Of a stretch of 64,000 nt of DNA, positions 15,976-24,532 are shown piece after piece. Under the pieces are notes generated by a model. It searched no databases and was not told the DNA's origin. It worked only from the letters and a program-made list of their open reading frames with translations. Origin of the DNA: Streptomyces syringium. Its GTDB lineage: Bacteria; Actinomycetota; Actinomycetes; Streptomycetales; Streptomycetaceae. The stretch covers positions 3,989,501-4,053,500 of the forward strand of contig NZ_JAGIOH010000001.1 in the NCBI RefSeq assembly GCF_017876625.1. Direction: 5' to 3'. A program made the position numbers and the translations under genes. Numbering within the stretch: position 1 is the stretch's first letter; each line of letters starts with the position of its first letter.

Positions 15976-17882
15976 CAGTTGATCTTCACGTTCTTGATCT
16001 CGGTGACCTGGTCGATGTCGGAGGTCCGTACGGTCAGGGACAGCTGCCATTCGCCGGCCATGGGCAGCTGGAAGCCGGTGGCCTGCCAGCGGCCGCCGGG
16101 GCGGCGTTCCAGCGTGGCGCGCAGCGGGCCGATCTCCTTCGCCTTCTCGGTGAAGGACACCTCCAGCTCGGGTACGTCCACCGGCCGCCCGGCGGCGTCG
16201 GTGACGGCGACGTCGAGGGTGTTGCGGCCGGAGCGCCCGGGGTCGAGGGTGATGCGGGCCGTGCCGCGCCCGTTCGTCCCGCCGGTGTCGTAGGGGATGC
16301 GCGCCTCGGCCGGGCCGGTCGCGGCCGGGGCCGCCGCGCCGGACGCGGCCCGCTGCTGCTCGGCCTCGGCGCGGCCGGGCTGCGTGCCGGTGAGCACGGT
16401 GGTGACGGCCAGCAGCACGACCGCCACGGCGGCCTCGGCGCCGACCGAGCGCCGCAGCCCGCTGCGGTTCTCGTCCGCGTCGCGCTCCCGCTTCCCGGCG
16501 GCCTTCTCCAGCGCGGCCCGCTGCCGGGCGAGCTGGGCGGCCCGCTCGGCGGAGTCGGCGCCGCCGCCCTTCGCGGCGGCCGTGACCTTCTGCGCGGCCG
16601 GCTTGGCCGACTTGGTCCTCTTCGGCTCCGGGCCGTCCGTGAGCCGGGCCGTCCAGCGCCGCGAGAAGTACGCGACGCCGACGAGGACGATCACCAGCCC
16701 GGCCTTGACCAGCAGCCACCGGCCGTAGGAGGTACCGGTGAGGGCGTCCCACGAGCCGACCTGCCGCCAGGACTGGTAGAGCCCGGTCGCGACCAGCGCG
16801 CACACCGACGCGAACGCGAGCCGCGAGAAGCGGACCACGGCCGCGCGCTTGAGCGGTTCCCCGGAGCGCAGGGCGGCCAGCAGCGCGGCCAGCCCGCCGA
16901 GCCACACCGCGACGGCCACCAGGTGCACCACGTCGACCGGCATCGCCAGCCACGCCTGTATGCCGACCGACGCGTGCTCGGCCATCGCCCACGTCGCCGC
17001 CAGCCCGACCGCGACGACGGTGCCGCCGATCCCGAGCCCGTAGGCGACGTCCCGGCGTTCGCCGCGCGTGCGGTCGTCGTCCTCGCGGGCGTACGAACCG
17101 AACAGCACGGCGAGGAAGACGGCCGCGGCGCTCAGCAGCAGCAGCCGCGACAGCAGTGCCGCCCCCGGCTTGGTGGCCAGCACGTCACCGAGCAGCGCGA
17201 GATCGAGGACGTCCCCTGTCCCCTTGCCGCTCGTGTACGCGCCCCGCAGCAGCAACAGCGCCGCCGTCGACGCGAAGAGGGTGATCCACCCGCCGACCGC
17301 GATCCGCTGCACGGACCGCGAGGAGCGGCACACGCCCGCGAAGACGCAGCCGCCGACGAGCAGCACGAAGCCGGCGTAGGCCGCGTACCGGCCCGCGTCG
17401 TAGAGGACCTCGACCGCCGGATCGACCTCGGTGACGGTGGCCGTGGCCTTCACCGTCGTCTTCGACGGCGCCCCGATGGAGAAGGTGAAGGCCCCGGCCA
17501 CGGGGTGGCTGTCGGCCGAGACGGCCTGCCACGCCACGGTGTACGTGCCTCTCGCGAGCCCGGCGCGCAGCGCGACGGCCGCGGAGTCGGACTTGCCGTC
17601 CACGTGCTCGGGACCGCCCTGCTCGACCCGCTCGCCGCCCGGGTCCAGGACCCGTATCGAGTCGGCGTTGAGCATGACCCCCTCGGAGAAGCGGAGCGTG
17701 ATCCGCTGTGGCGCCGTCTGCACCACCGAACCGTTGGCGGGGTCGGTGGAGGTGAGCGCGGCGTGCGCCGACGCGGGGGTGGCGCCGAGGCCGAGCGCGC
17801 ACAACAGTGCGGCGAGCAGGGTGCCCAGGACGGACAGCACCCGCCTGGCGGTCGGGGTGGGCAGGGCGGTCGGGGTCGTCAT
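15975..17882 (-). CDS. CopC-CopD fusion copper resistance/transport protein
   Basis: 635-residue secreted/membrane protein. A signal peptide ends in TPASA, after which the mature N-terminus HAALTSTDPANG supplies the His1 of the CopC Cu(II) site; the Asp and His in SADSHPVAGAF complete it. About eight membrane helices of a CopD domain follow (residues about 160-430), then a charged loop (PKRTKSAKPAAQK) and a C-terminal extracellular domain. The gene lies between ecuC and dtpA and likely moves copper across the membrane for cuproenzyme maturation. ATGA overlap with dtpA shows translational coupling. Confidence 0.9.
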   Translation of the reverse strand: MTTPTALPTPTARRVLSVLGTLLAALLCALGLGATPASAHAALTSTDPANGSVVQTAPQRITLRFSEGVMLNADSIRVLDPGGERVEQGGPEHVDGKSDSAAVALRAGLARGTYTVAWQAVSADSHPVAGAFTFSIGAPSKTTVKATATVTEVDPAVEVLYDAGRYAAYAGFVLLVGGCVFAGVCRSSRSVQRIAVGGWITLFASTAALLLLRGAYTSGKGTGDVLDLALLGDVLATKPGAALLSRLLLLSAAAVFLAVLFGSYAREDDDRTRGERRDVAYGLGIGGTVVAVGLAATWAMAEHASVGIQAWLAMPVDVVHLVAVAVWLGGLAALLAALRSGEPLKRAAVVRFSRLAFASVCALVATGLYQSWRQVGSWDALTGTSYGRWLLVKAGLVIVLVGVAYFSRRWTARLTDGPEPKRTKSAKPAAQKVTAAAKGGGADSAERAAQLARQRAALEKAAGKRERDADENRSGLRRSVGAEAAVAVVLLAVTTVLTGTQPGRAEAEQQRAASGAAAPAATGPAEARIPYDTGGTNGRGTARITLDPGRSGRNTLDVAVTDAAGRPVDVPELEVSFTEKAKEIGPLRATLERRPGGRWQATGFQLPMAGEWQLSLTVRTSDIDQVTEIKNVKIN

Positions 17883-17888
17883 CGCACG

Positions 17889-18368
17889 TCAGTCCTTGGG
17901 ACGGAAGGTCGCGGTCTCGACCGGCACCTTGATCTTGACGGGTGCCGACGTGGCGAAGTGCAGGGTGAATTCGATCCGCTCGCCCACCTTGGGCTTGTGG
18001 TCGAGCTTGCCGAGCATGAGGTGGGTGCCGCCGCGGGCGAGCGTCAGCTTGCCCTTCGCGGGCACGTCCAGCTTCGCCGCGTGCTTCATCGCCGTGCCCT
18101 CGGTGGTGTGCATGGTGATGTCGCGCGAGAGCGGGCTGGTGACGGACGTGAGTTGGTCGGCCTTGCCGCCGTCGTTGGTGACGGTGAGGTAGGCGGCGGC
18201 CATGTCGGTCATGGCGGGCTGCGGCAGGTAGGCGCCGCTGACGGACAGCTGCGCCTTGTCGCGGCCCAGGGCGTTCTTCTCCGACTGGCAGCCGGTGACC
18301 AGCAGCAGACCCCCGGCGAGCACGAGGGGCAGGACGGCGGCGGTGGTGGCGGTGGACTTGGTGATCAC
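17889..18368 (-). CDS. ecuC: PCuAC-type copper chaperone lipoprotein (ECuC-like)
   Basis: 159-residue extracytoplasmic copper chaperone. The lipobox LLVTGC places Cys at about residue 27. The PCuAC Cu(I) site is visible as MHTTEGTAM followed some 20 residues later by HLML, supplying the Met and His ligands. GTG 18368 overlaps the sco stop (GTGA), so it is coupled to sco; the longer frame to 18626 is an artefact. In S. lividans ECuC passes Cu(I) to Sco. Confidence 0.9.
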   Translation of the reverse strand: MITKSTATTAAVLPLVLAGGLLLVTGCQSEKNALGRDKAQLSVSGAYLPQPAMTDMAAAYLTVTNDGGKADQLTSVTSPLSRDITMHTTEGTAMKHAAKLDVPAKGKLTLARGGTHLMLGKLDHKPKVGERIEFTLHFATSAPVKIKVPVETATFRPKD

Positions 18369-19021
18369 GGGTTCTCCCCCTTGATGATCTTGGGAAGATC
18401 CTTGGAGTATTCGGCTGCTGTGGTCGTGGTCGTGTAGACCCAGTGCGCGGCGTCGTCCTTCGGCGAGAAGCCGATGACCTGGGCGCCGTGGTTGACGGTG
18501 ATGGAGCCGTCCTTCTCCTTCTTCGGCTTCTCGACCAGGATGCCGAGCGGTTTGGCCGCCGCCTGGATCGTGTCGAAGCCGCCGGTCAGGCCGACGATGT
18601 CCTGCCCGCCCTGCGCGTCGAGCCACTCGCGCATCCGCTTGGGGGTGTCGCGCTCGGGGTCGGTGGTGACGAAGACGACCTGGAGCTTCTCCTGGTCGGC
18701 CTTGGGCAGCTTCTTCTCGGCGGCGGCGATGTCGGCGACCACGGTCGAGCAGACGTCGGGGCAGTAGGTGTAGCCGAAGTAGAGGAGTACGGGCCTGCCC
18801 TTGGTCTCCTTGACCAGCTCGTACTTCTTGCCCGCCGTGTCGTCGAGGACCAGGTCCGGCTTGTCCTTCGGGTTGTCGAGGACGATGGCGGCCTTCTTGG
18901 GCTCCGCGGACACGTCGGCCGCGGGCTTGTCGCTGTTGTCGGCTTCCCCGCCACCGTCACAGGCGGTCAGGGTGAGCGCGGCGGCGGTTGCCAGTGCCGC
19001 GCCCAGGATCTTGGTGCGCAT
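18365..19021 (-). CDS. sco: SCO1/SenC family copper chaperone lipoprotein
   Basis: 218-residue thioredoxin-fold copper chaperone that supplies the CuA site of cytochrome oxidase and, in Streptomyces, the GlxA oxidase. The lipobox LTLTAC anchors it outside the membrane. The metal site is complete: CPDVC (CxxxC) in GYTYCPDVCSTVV and the distal His in TVNHGAQV. It is the second gene of the copper operon, about 150 bp after the YcnI gene and coupled to ecuC. Confidence 0.93.
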   Translation of the reverse strand: MRTKILGAALATAAALTLTACDGGGEADNSDKPAADVSAEPKKAAIVLDNPKDKPDLVLDDTAGKKYELVKETKGRPVLLYFGYTYCPDVCSTVVADIAAAEKKLPKADQEKLQVVFVTTDPERDTPKRMREWLDAQGGQDIVGLTGGFDTIQAAAKPLGILVEKPKKEKDGSITVNHGAQVIGFSPKDDAAHWVYTTTTTAAEYSKDLPKIIKGENP

Positions 19022-19123
19022 GGAGTTCTTCTCCGTGGTCGGTCCGAGGTGCGGGGCGGCGGGCGGTACGGGCCCCCGCCGCCCCGGTCGTTCCGCCGGG
19101 CGTCAGATGTCGATGTCGGATTC

Positions 19124-19144
19124 GGACGTCGGACGTCGGACGTC
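19124..19144. repeat. Three tandem GGACGTC heptamers
   Basis: Three uninterrupted copies of GGACGTC (19124, 19131 and 19138) lie in the gap between the YcnI and sco genes, preceded by degenerate GATGTC copies. Each contains the palindrome GACGTC. It could be a protein-binding array or simple slippage; nothing else supports a function. Confidence 0.5.
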
Positions 19145-19172
19145 AGGCGGTCACGTGGTGGGTGGGCCCGGC

Positions 19173-19913
19173 TCAGGCGTTGCGGCGGCGCCCGGCGACG
19201 ATGCCGAAGGCGGCACCGGCCACGCCGACGACGATGCCGACGATGCCGAGCACCCGGGCGGTGGTGTCGGACGCGTCCTTGTCACCGGAGTCGGAGGCGG
19301 TGGCCTCGCCCTTGTTGTCCTCGGCGTCGCTGTTCTTGTCGCTCTTGGCGTTCTTGTCGTGGTGGTCGGGCGACGTCTTCTCGACGAGCTTGAGGGTCGG
19401 CGCCGGGTGCTCGGCCTCGTGCCCGCCCGGCTTGGACGGGTCGATCCAGCGCACGACCTCGTCGTCGGAGTAGGTCTGGAGCGCCTTGAAGACCAGCTCG
19501 TCGGCGTCGGTGGGCAGCTGGCCGACCGACAGCGGGAACTGCTGGAACTGGCCCGGCTCGATCTTGCCGCCGGACCAGGTGATCTTGGTGACGGCCTCGG
19601 TGATCGTCTTGCCGTGCGTCTTGAGCGGCTTGTCGAGCTTGGACTTCTCGACCTTCACGTCCCAGCCCGGGACGGGCTGCGGCATCACGGACGACAGCGG
19701 GTGCTTCGGGTCGAGGGTGACCTCCAGCTTGACCGTGGAGGCGTCGTCCTTCTCGTTCGGCACCTTGAGGGCGATGGTGCCGTAGCCGCCCTTCTCGGCG
19801 GTGCCCGGGATGCTCACGTGCGCGGAGGCGGGACCGGCGAGCAGCACGACGGTGCCGGCGGCGAGGGAGCCGATGACGGAGAGACGGCGCAGACGAGCGC
19901 TATTGGTGTTCAT
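19173..19913 (-). CDS. YcnI-family copper-binding membrane-anchored protein (DUF1775)
   Basis: 246-residue secreted protein. The signal peptide ends GPASA, leaving an N-terminal His in HVSIPGTAEKG that can form a histidine brace for Cu(II), the YcnI signature. A Trp needed in the family is seen in PVPGWDVKVEKS. After a charged low-complexity linker (about 175-215) a C-terminal helix RVLGIVGIVVGVAGAAFGI and RRRNA tail anchor the protein. It heads the copper operon YcnI-sco-ecuC-copCD-dtpA. Confidence 0.88.
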   Translation of the reverse strand: MNTNSARLRRLSVIGSLAAGTVVLLAGPASAHVSIPGTAEKGGYGTIALKVPNEKDDASTVKLEVTLDPKHPLSSVMPQPVPGWDVKVEKSKLDKPLKTHGKTITEAVTKITWSGGKIEPGQFQQFPLSVGQLPTDADELVFKALQTYSDDEVVRWIDPSKPGGHEAEHPAPTLKLVEKTSPDHHDKNAKSDKNSDAEDNKGEATASDSGDKDASDTTARVLGIVGIVVGVAGAAFGIVAGRRRNA

Positions 19914-20013
19914 GGGGGTACTCCACAGGCAGGAGGGGACGAAGAGGGTGATGGCGCGCGTGCGGTGACAACACGACCGCCCTCCCGTCCGAATGCCGGA
20001 GTGCGTCGCGTGG

Positions 20014-20835
20014 TCAGGCCGCGAGGTCGAAGCGCGGCGGTCCCCGCCTGATCACGAAGTGCTGGAGCGCGGGCTCGGTCGCCGGACGCTCCTCGTCCCC
20101 GGCCGCCCGCCGGACGGCCGTCACCGGATGGTGGACCGCCTGGGCGCCCATGGCCCGTACGAGCACGAGCGCGGCGCGCAGCGCCCCGACGAGCGTGATC
20201 TCCGCGACCTCCCGCGCCGACCGCTGCGACAGCCGCACCAGGCGCCACAGCGCCTGGTCGCCGCGGCGCAGCAGCCAGCCCGCGGCCAGCGCCGCGAGCA
20301 GGTGGCCGAGCAGCATCGGCAGCGAGGGCGGCAGCAGGTGCGAGAGCGGGGAGCCGCCGGTGGCGGGGGAGTCCATCGGCGCGGTCATGACCATGCGCGA
20401 CGGGTGGACGGCGGGGTCGAGCCCGGCGTCGGTGATGACGCGGCGCGCGTCGGCGCCGGACAGCGGATGGGACTGATTGCAGATCAGCTGGGCGGCGAAG
20501 TTGATCAGCCGCCCCTCACCGCCCGCCTGCTCGCGGGTGACCGCGGCGCCCTGCCGTCCGAGCGCGCCCAGCTGGCCGAGCCCGAAGAGGGTGTGCAGGG
20601 CGAGCTGGCCGACGGCCAGCCCGGCCGCGATACCCGGCAGCGAACGCTCCCGCCCGGCCAGGGGCACGGCGATCGCGAGGACGACGAGGAATCCCGCGCC
20701 CAGCGTCCACAGCGGCACGCTCGCACAGGAGGCCAGCACATGCCCGCCCGCGGACAGCAGAACACAGACCGCGGTGAACACCGCGGCCCGGAGCAGTCGC
20801 AGATCGGCGCCGACGCGCGCGACGGGGTGAGGCAT
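20014..20835 (-). CDS. Conserved membrane protein of unknown function
   Basis: 273-residue protein with four to five hydrophobic segments (for example LRAAVFTAVCVLLSAGGHVL, FLVVLAIAVPLAG and MLLGHLLAALAAGWLL) and a soluble C-terminus. It has a few Cys/His (LASCAS, LICNQSHP) but no recognisable metal motif. It lies 100 bp upstream of the YcnI gene on the same strand, so it may belong to the copper operon. I do not recognise the family; homologues next to copper genes in Streptomyces would support a link. Confidence 0.7.
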   Translation of the reverse strand: MPHPVARVGADLRLLRAAVFTAVCVLLSAGGHVLASCASVPLWTLGAGFLVVLAIAVPLAGRERSLPGIAAGLAVGQLALHTLFGLGQLGALGRQGAAVTREQAGGEGRLINFAAQLICNQSHPLSGADARRVITDAGLDPAVHPSRMVMTAPMDSPATGGSPLSHLLPPSLPMLLGHLLAALAAGWLLRRGDQALWRLVRLSQRSAREVAEITLVGALRAALVLVRAMGAQAVHHPVTAVRRAAGDEERPATEPALQHFVIRRGPPRFDLAA

Positions 20836-21058
20836 GGCTGCGCCATCATCCCACCGCCCTTACCCCCTACCTACGGCAGGGGTCGGCCCTTTCGCGCTGC
20901 GAACGCGCGCCCGCGTGCGCCGGTGTTCGTCTCATATACACCGGTGCACCGCCACGCCGCGTCGTCCGAATGAGCGGACTCACACACTCCGGAGGCTTAC
21001 GAGCCCCCACCCCTGGCTATACGTATCGGTATGTCGAGCCGCAGCCAGGAGGCTGAGC

Positions 21059-21535
21059 ATGAGCATTTGGTGGTCACTCCACTTGCGGCGCGAAGCTGCG
21101 AGCGTTCCGCTCGCCCGGCGGCTTCTGATCGGCACCATGGAGACGGCCGGGGTCGATCCCGAAATCTCGTACGACCTCTCGGTTGCCCTGAGTGAAGCGT
21201 GTGCGAATGCCGTCGAGCACGGCGGTGATGCTTCCACGGACTACCGCGTCACCGCCTTCATCGATGGTGACACCTGCCGCATCGAGGTGACCGATTCGGG
21301 CCCCGGCTTCGCCGACCGCCCTCGCGAACCCCGCCGCACGAAGCGGCACCTCCCCCCACCGCAGACGAAGACCCCGGTTTCGGCTCACGAGGAGCACGGC
21401 CGGGGTCTCTTCCTGATCGAGTCCCTCACCGACCACGTCCGCGTGCGCAACCGGCCGGGCCGGCAGGGCGCCGTGGTGAGCTTCGACAAGATCCTCAAGT
21501 GGAGAGAGGGCGCGGCGCTCCTCCAGGCGTCGTAA
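21059..21535 (+). CDS. ATP-binding protein, anti-sigma regulatory factor type
   Basis: 158-residue HATPase_c (RsbW/SpoIIAB-like) protein. The N-box is ALSEACANAVEHGG, the G1 box VTDSGPGF and the G2 box EEHGRGLFLIESL. Such proteins bind sigma factors or anti-anti-sigma factors in partner-switching circuits that Streptomyces uses for development and stress. ATG 21059 is chosen because CAGGAGG lies 8 nt upstream and the family domain starts there. A possible -10 TATACGTAT lies about 40 bp upstream. It marks the left border of the lanthipeptide cluster. Confidence 0.87.
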   Translation: MSIWWSLHLRREAASVPLARRLLIGTMETAGVDPEISYDLSVALSEACANAVEHGGDASTDYRVTAFIDGDTCRIEVTDSGPGFADRPREPRRTKRHLPPPQTKTPVSAHEEHGRGLFLIESLTDHVRVRNRPGRQGAVVSFDKILKWREGAALLQAS

Positions 21536-21763
21536 CCGTCCCCGCCCTCTGAGATCCAGCCCGCCCGGCGGTTGAGGCGTGGTCCCGGCGACAGCCGAGC
21601 CGTGTCGAGCCCCCGCCCGGCCAGGGCCCTGCATCAAGCTGCACCGCTCCGCGGCGAAGGCTGCAGCAAGCTGACATCAAAGTCCATGGAGAGCGGCCGC
21701 GCCCGCTGGCAATCTTTTCTCGTACCCAGAAAACGGGTCGGGGAAAAACAGCCAGGGGGAATC

Positions 21764-21997
21764 ATGAAGAAGGTAATCCGCAACGCGACCGTCGCTCTCG
21801 TCCTCACCGCGGGAATCACCGCGGGAACGACCGGGATCGCCGCCGCGAGCACCGCTCATCACACTGCCGCTTCATCGATTCCCGCTGAGCAGACCCCTGC
21901 CGGGGAGACGCTGCACCAGGTCAAGAAGATTGTCGCCGACATCAAGCCGGTCAACGGCTGGCAGGTCAATGGCTGGCAGGTCAACGGCTGGCAGTAG
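21764..21997 (+). CDS. Small secreted peptide ending in three VNGWQ repeats
   Basis: 77-residue peptide with a Sec signal peptide (MKKVIRNATVALVLTAG... to about AAAS, residue 29), a short polar stretch (IPAEQTPAGETLHQVKKI) and a C-terminus of three exact VNGWQ repeats. At DNA level the 15-mer repeats at 21950-21964, 21965-21979 and 21980-21994 differ by one silent base, so the protein repeat is selected or recently duplicated. A CAGGGGGA ribosome site precedes ATG 21764. It lies just upstream of lxmK. I recognise no family. It has no Cys, so it is not a lanthipeptide precursor itself; immunity, signalling or a second RiPP are possibilities. Confidence 0.75.
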   Translation: MKKVIRNATVALVLTAGITAGTTGIAAASTAHHTAASSIPAEQTPAGETLHQVKKIVADIKPVNGWQVNGWQVNGWQ

Positions 21998-22088
21998 GCA
22001 TCGCCCGAAAGGCGATGGGCCGACGGCGATATCCACCCGGTGCGCAATCCATTTCGCGCCCCGCATTCTCTGAGGGTTACGAAAAGTC

Positions 22089-23210
22089 ATGGCAGTGAAG
22101 GAAGCGGCGGCGGACGTACCCGCGTACAAGCCGCGCGATCTCGATGAATATCCGGCGGTCGACGCCCTCCTGGAGAGACTGGGCCTCGGGCCCTACCTCC
22201 GGGACACGCTCTCGGCACCCGTCGGGCGCAACGACTGCTGGGCCGGCGAGACGGCCGGCGGGGGCAAGGCCTTCGTCAAGCACCTGGTCGGGCCCGAGCC
22301 GGATGTGAAGGCGCGGATGCGGCGGCTGAAGGCGTTCGAGCAGTGCTCGGCGGCGATGCCCAGCTCGGCGCTGCGGGGCCCGCGGTTCCTCGGCTTCGAC
22401 GAGGAAGCGGATCTGGTGGCCTTCGAGTACGTCGAAGGCGCGCGCAACGGCGCTCAGCTGATGGTCGACGAGACCTTCGACGGCGCCCTCGCACACCGGG
22501 TCGGCCGGGCGATCGGGCTGCTGCACGAGGCACGTCCGCCGGGCTGGGAGGACTTCGACGACTCACCGCCGTCCCAGCCGTCCGTGCGACTGCTGCACGG
22601 AATTCCGCTGCCGATGTTCGAGAATTTCAGCTTCGGCGAGGTCCAGAGCTGGCAGCTCATGCAGCAGGACGAGCAGCTGGTCAAGGCCGTCGAGGCGCTC
22701 CGGGAAAAGGAGCGGGCGGCGCCGAAGGTGCCCTCGCACTGCGATCTGCGGGTCGACCAGTTCCTGGTGAGCGATGACGAATTCCATGTCACGGACTGGG
22801 AGGAATTCCGGCTGGCGGACCCGGCCCGCGATGTGGGTGCCTTCGCCGGTGAATGGCTCTACCGTTCCGTGCTCGACATCGTCACCGACCGCGGCGACAC
22901 CGTCTTCCTCGACGTCGAACTCACCCATGAGCTCGTCATCGAGCGCGGCGTCGAGAAGATGCAGCGACTGCTGCCGCTGGTCCGGGAATTCTGGCGGGGA
23001 TATCGCGAGGTGCGCCCCGTCGTGGACGAAGGGCTCGCCCACCGGGCCACCGCGTTCGCCGGCTGGCACCTGCTGGACCGGCTGATGGCGAGCTCGCAGA
23101 AGAGCGCCCGGCTGTCGGGCATCGAGCGCGCCGCCGCCGGCATCGGCCGGGCGGCCCTGCTGGCCCCGCACAGGTTCGCCACGACTTTGGGATTCGAGGA
23201 GACGACATGA
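22089..23210 (+). CDS. lxmK: Class V lanthionine synthetase kinase subunit (LxmK-like)
   Basis: 373-residue protein with an aminoglycoside-phosphotransferase-like kinase fold. The catalytic loop reads HCDLRVDQFLV (Asp kept, the usual Asn replaced by Gln) and the metal-binding DFG equivalent is VTDWEEF. In class V lanthipeptides LxmK acts with LxmY (and LxmX) to phosphorylate and dehydrate Ser/Thr of the precursor. Assignment rests on the fold, the coupled HopA1 gene (ATGA overlap at 23207) and the precursor genes just downstream. A GAGGG site precedes ATG 22089. Confidence 0.85.
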   Translation: MAVKEAAADVPAYKPRDLDEYPAVDALLERLGLGPYLRDTLSAPVGRNDCWAGETAGGGKAFVKHLVGPEPDVKARMRRLKAFEQCSAAMPSSALRGPRFLGFDEEADLVAFEYVEGARNGAQLMVDETFDGALAHRVGRAIGLLHEARPPGWEDFDDSPPSQPSVRLLHGIPLPMFENFSFGEVQSWQLMQQDEQLVKAVEALREKERAAPKVPSHCDLRVDQFLVSDDEFHVTDWEEFRLADPARDVGAFAGEWLYRSVLDIVTDRGDTVFLDVELTHELVIERGVEKMQRLLPLVREFWRGYREVRPVVDEGLAHRATAFAGWHLLDRLMASSQKSARLSGIERAAAGIGRAALLAPHRFATTLGFEETT

Positions 23211-24169
23211 GCACCGGCACCACCACGCTGCCGTCCCGGCTCACGGACGCGCTGAAGGACGTCCAGGTATCGCCGGACGGCTCCGAAGCCGTCGTCCACG
23301 GCCGGGAGGTGACCTCCGACAACCCCCGTGAGATGCGCAGACTGCTCTCCGAGGCGCTGTACGACGTGCTGCACGCCGGCCGGACGCTGGAGAAGGGGAC
23401 CATCTCGTTCCGGATGCGGGACGAGGAGTTCGAGCGCGAACTCGCCCACGGCGTACCGCACCGCGAGACCACCACCCGGGCACGGGTGTGCGCGGCCGAG
23501 GGACACGGCGGGACCGAGTCCGCACCGCTGCTCGTCGAGCGGGACGGGGTGCGGGTGTGGGTACCGCGCGCCCTCGTCGTCGACGGGGACTCCGGGACCC
23601 CCGGCGCGGTCGTCACCCTGCGCACCGCCGCGCTGCGCCCCGCGCTGTCGCCCGGCTTCTTCATGGTCGACGGCTCCCGCCCCCGGCCGCCCGGCCGGGA
23701 CGTGCTGCGGGTGTACGTCAACATCACCTCGTGGCAGGAGGCGCCCGCGGTCTGGGCGACGGTCCTCGGCCACCTGGAGGACACCGGGACGGCGTACCGG
23801 GCGAAGGTCCTCTCCGCCAAGCCGCTGTACCCCCGCCGCGACTCCCTCGTGGTCTATCTCGCCGGGGACACCGCACACGCCGCCCGCGGCATCGCCGACG
23901 CCGTCGCCACGACCCCCGGCGTCGGACACGAGACCTCGGTCTACACCGAGGAGCTGGCCCCTGGTGTGGCCACCGCCTGGGAGCCGGACGACCGCCGCCC
24001 CGGCATGACCGGCCTCAGCTTCGGCCAGCACCGGGCCAGCATCACGGCCCACGCGCTGCTCGACGCCGCCAAAAGCGGAGAGCCCGTCGAGGCCCTGCTC
24101 ACCGCGGCCTTCGTCGAGGCCGGTGTCGACCCGGCCAGCCCCGCCCGGAATTCCGGGCCCCGAGCCTGA
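23207..24169 (+). CDS. lxmY: HopA1-family protein, class V lanthionine synthetase subunit (LxmY-like)
   Basis: 320-residue protein of the type III effector HopA1 family, which in class V lanthipeptide pathways (LxmY in lexapeptide) provides the phosphate-eliminating/lyase activity. Seen features include the mid-region FFMVDGSRPRPPGR and LRVYVNITSWQEAP, LSAKPLYPRRDSLVVYLA and the C-terminal GLSFGQHRASITAHALLDA. The start overlaps the kinase stop by four bases, so the two subunits are made in equal amounts. A hairpin follows 7 bp after the stop. Confidence 0.82.
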   Translation: MSTGTTTLPSRLTDALKDVQVSPDGSEAVVHGREVTSDNPREMRRLLSEALYDVLHAGRTLEKGTISFRMRDEEFERELAHGVPHRETTTRARVCAAEGHGGTESAPLLVERDGVRVWVPRALVVDGDSGTPGAVVTLRTAALRPALSPGFFMVDGSRPRPPGRDVLRVYVNITSWQEAPAVWATVLGHLEDTGTAYRAKVLSAKPLYPRRDSLVVYLAGDTAHAARGIADAVATTPGVGHETSVYTEELAPGVATAWEPDDRRPGMTGLSFGQHRASITAHALLDAAKSGEPVEALLTAAFVEAGVDPASPARNSGPRA

Positions 24170-24176
24170 AGTGATT

Positions 24177-24204
24177 GCAGGGAGTGACCCTGCGCACTCC
24201 CTGC
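24177..24204 (+). terminator. Hairpin between lxmY and the precursor genes
   Basis: Perfect 10-bp stem, GCAGGGAGTG at 24177-24186 and CACTCCCTGC at 24195-24204, with an 8-nt loop and a following TTTCAGTT. It could be a terminator giving the precursors their own promoter, or a processing/stability element that lets the precursor message accumulate. Confidence 0.65.
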
Positions 24205-24216
24205 TTTCAGTTCAGT

Positions 24217-24260
24217 CCTTACTCAACAAGGCCTTCTCGACAAGGCCTTACTCAACAAGG
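24217..24260 (+). repeat. Direct repeat in the precursor leader region
   Basis: CCTTACTCAACAAGG occurs exactly at 24217-24231 and 24246-24260 (29-bp period), with a third partial CAAGGCCTT between. The second copy runs into the AAGGAG ribosome-binding site of the first precursor. It may be an operator, promoter element or 5' UTR structure. Confidence 0.6.
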
Positions 24261-24269
24261 AGAAAAATC

Positions 24270-24464
24270 ATGGACAAGACCGACGCGATCATGGACCTCG
24301 TCTCGAACTACGACGCCTACGCCGACGTGGCCGAGCTCAACGTGACCGCCGCCGCCGACGCCCCGGCCACCACCCCGGTCTGCGCCGCCACCCTCGCCAG
24401 CTCCGGCTGGTGCGCCGCCGGTGCCTCCGCAATCTCCGGCGCCACGTACGAAGCCGGTTGCTGA
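24270..24464 (+). CDS. Class V lanthipeptide precursor peptide 1
   Basis: 64-residue precursor. The leader (MDKTDAIMDLVSNYDAY...) shares the pattern K-(S/T)-(D/E)-A-I-(M/I)-D-L-x2-x-YDAY and ELN-x-TAAA with precursors 2 and 3. The putative core starts near APATT and contains three Cys (VC, WC and the C-terminal GC), eight Ser/Thr and an ATYEAGC end. The C-terminal Cys and a Thr six residues from the end suit AviMeCys formation by the decarboxylase encoded downstream. An extra internal WC makes it different in ring pattern from the other two. AAGGAG lies 8 nt before ATG 24270. Confidence 0.85.
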   Translation: MDKTDAIMDLVSNYDAYADVAELNVTAAADAPATTPVCAATLASSGWCAAGASAISGATYEAGC

Positions 24465-24532
24465 CCCACCTCACACCCCGGGTGCCCCGCACCCACTGTG
24501 TCCGACTCAGCGCAAACAGAAGGGAGATCGCG

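Noticed and set aside
13450..16293. 947-codon plus-strand frame antisense to pheA and dtpA
   Set aside because: Large open frames on the opposite strand are expected at more than 70% GC; no domain visible.
24177..24204. Riboswitch at the precursor leader
   Set aside because: Only one simple hairpin; no conserved riboswitch core recognised.
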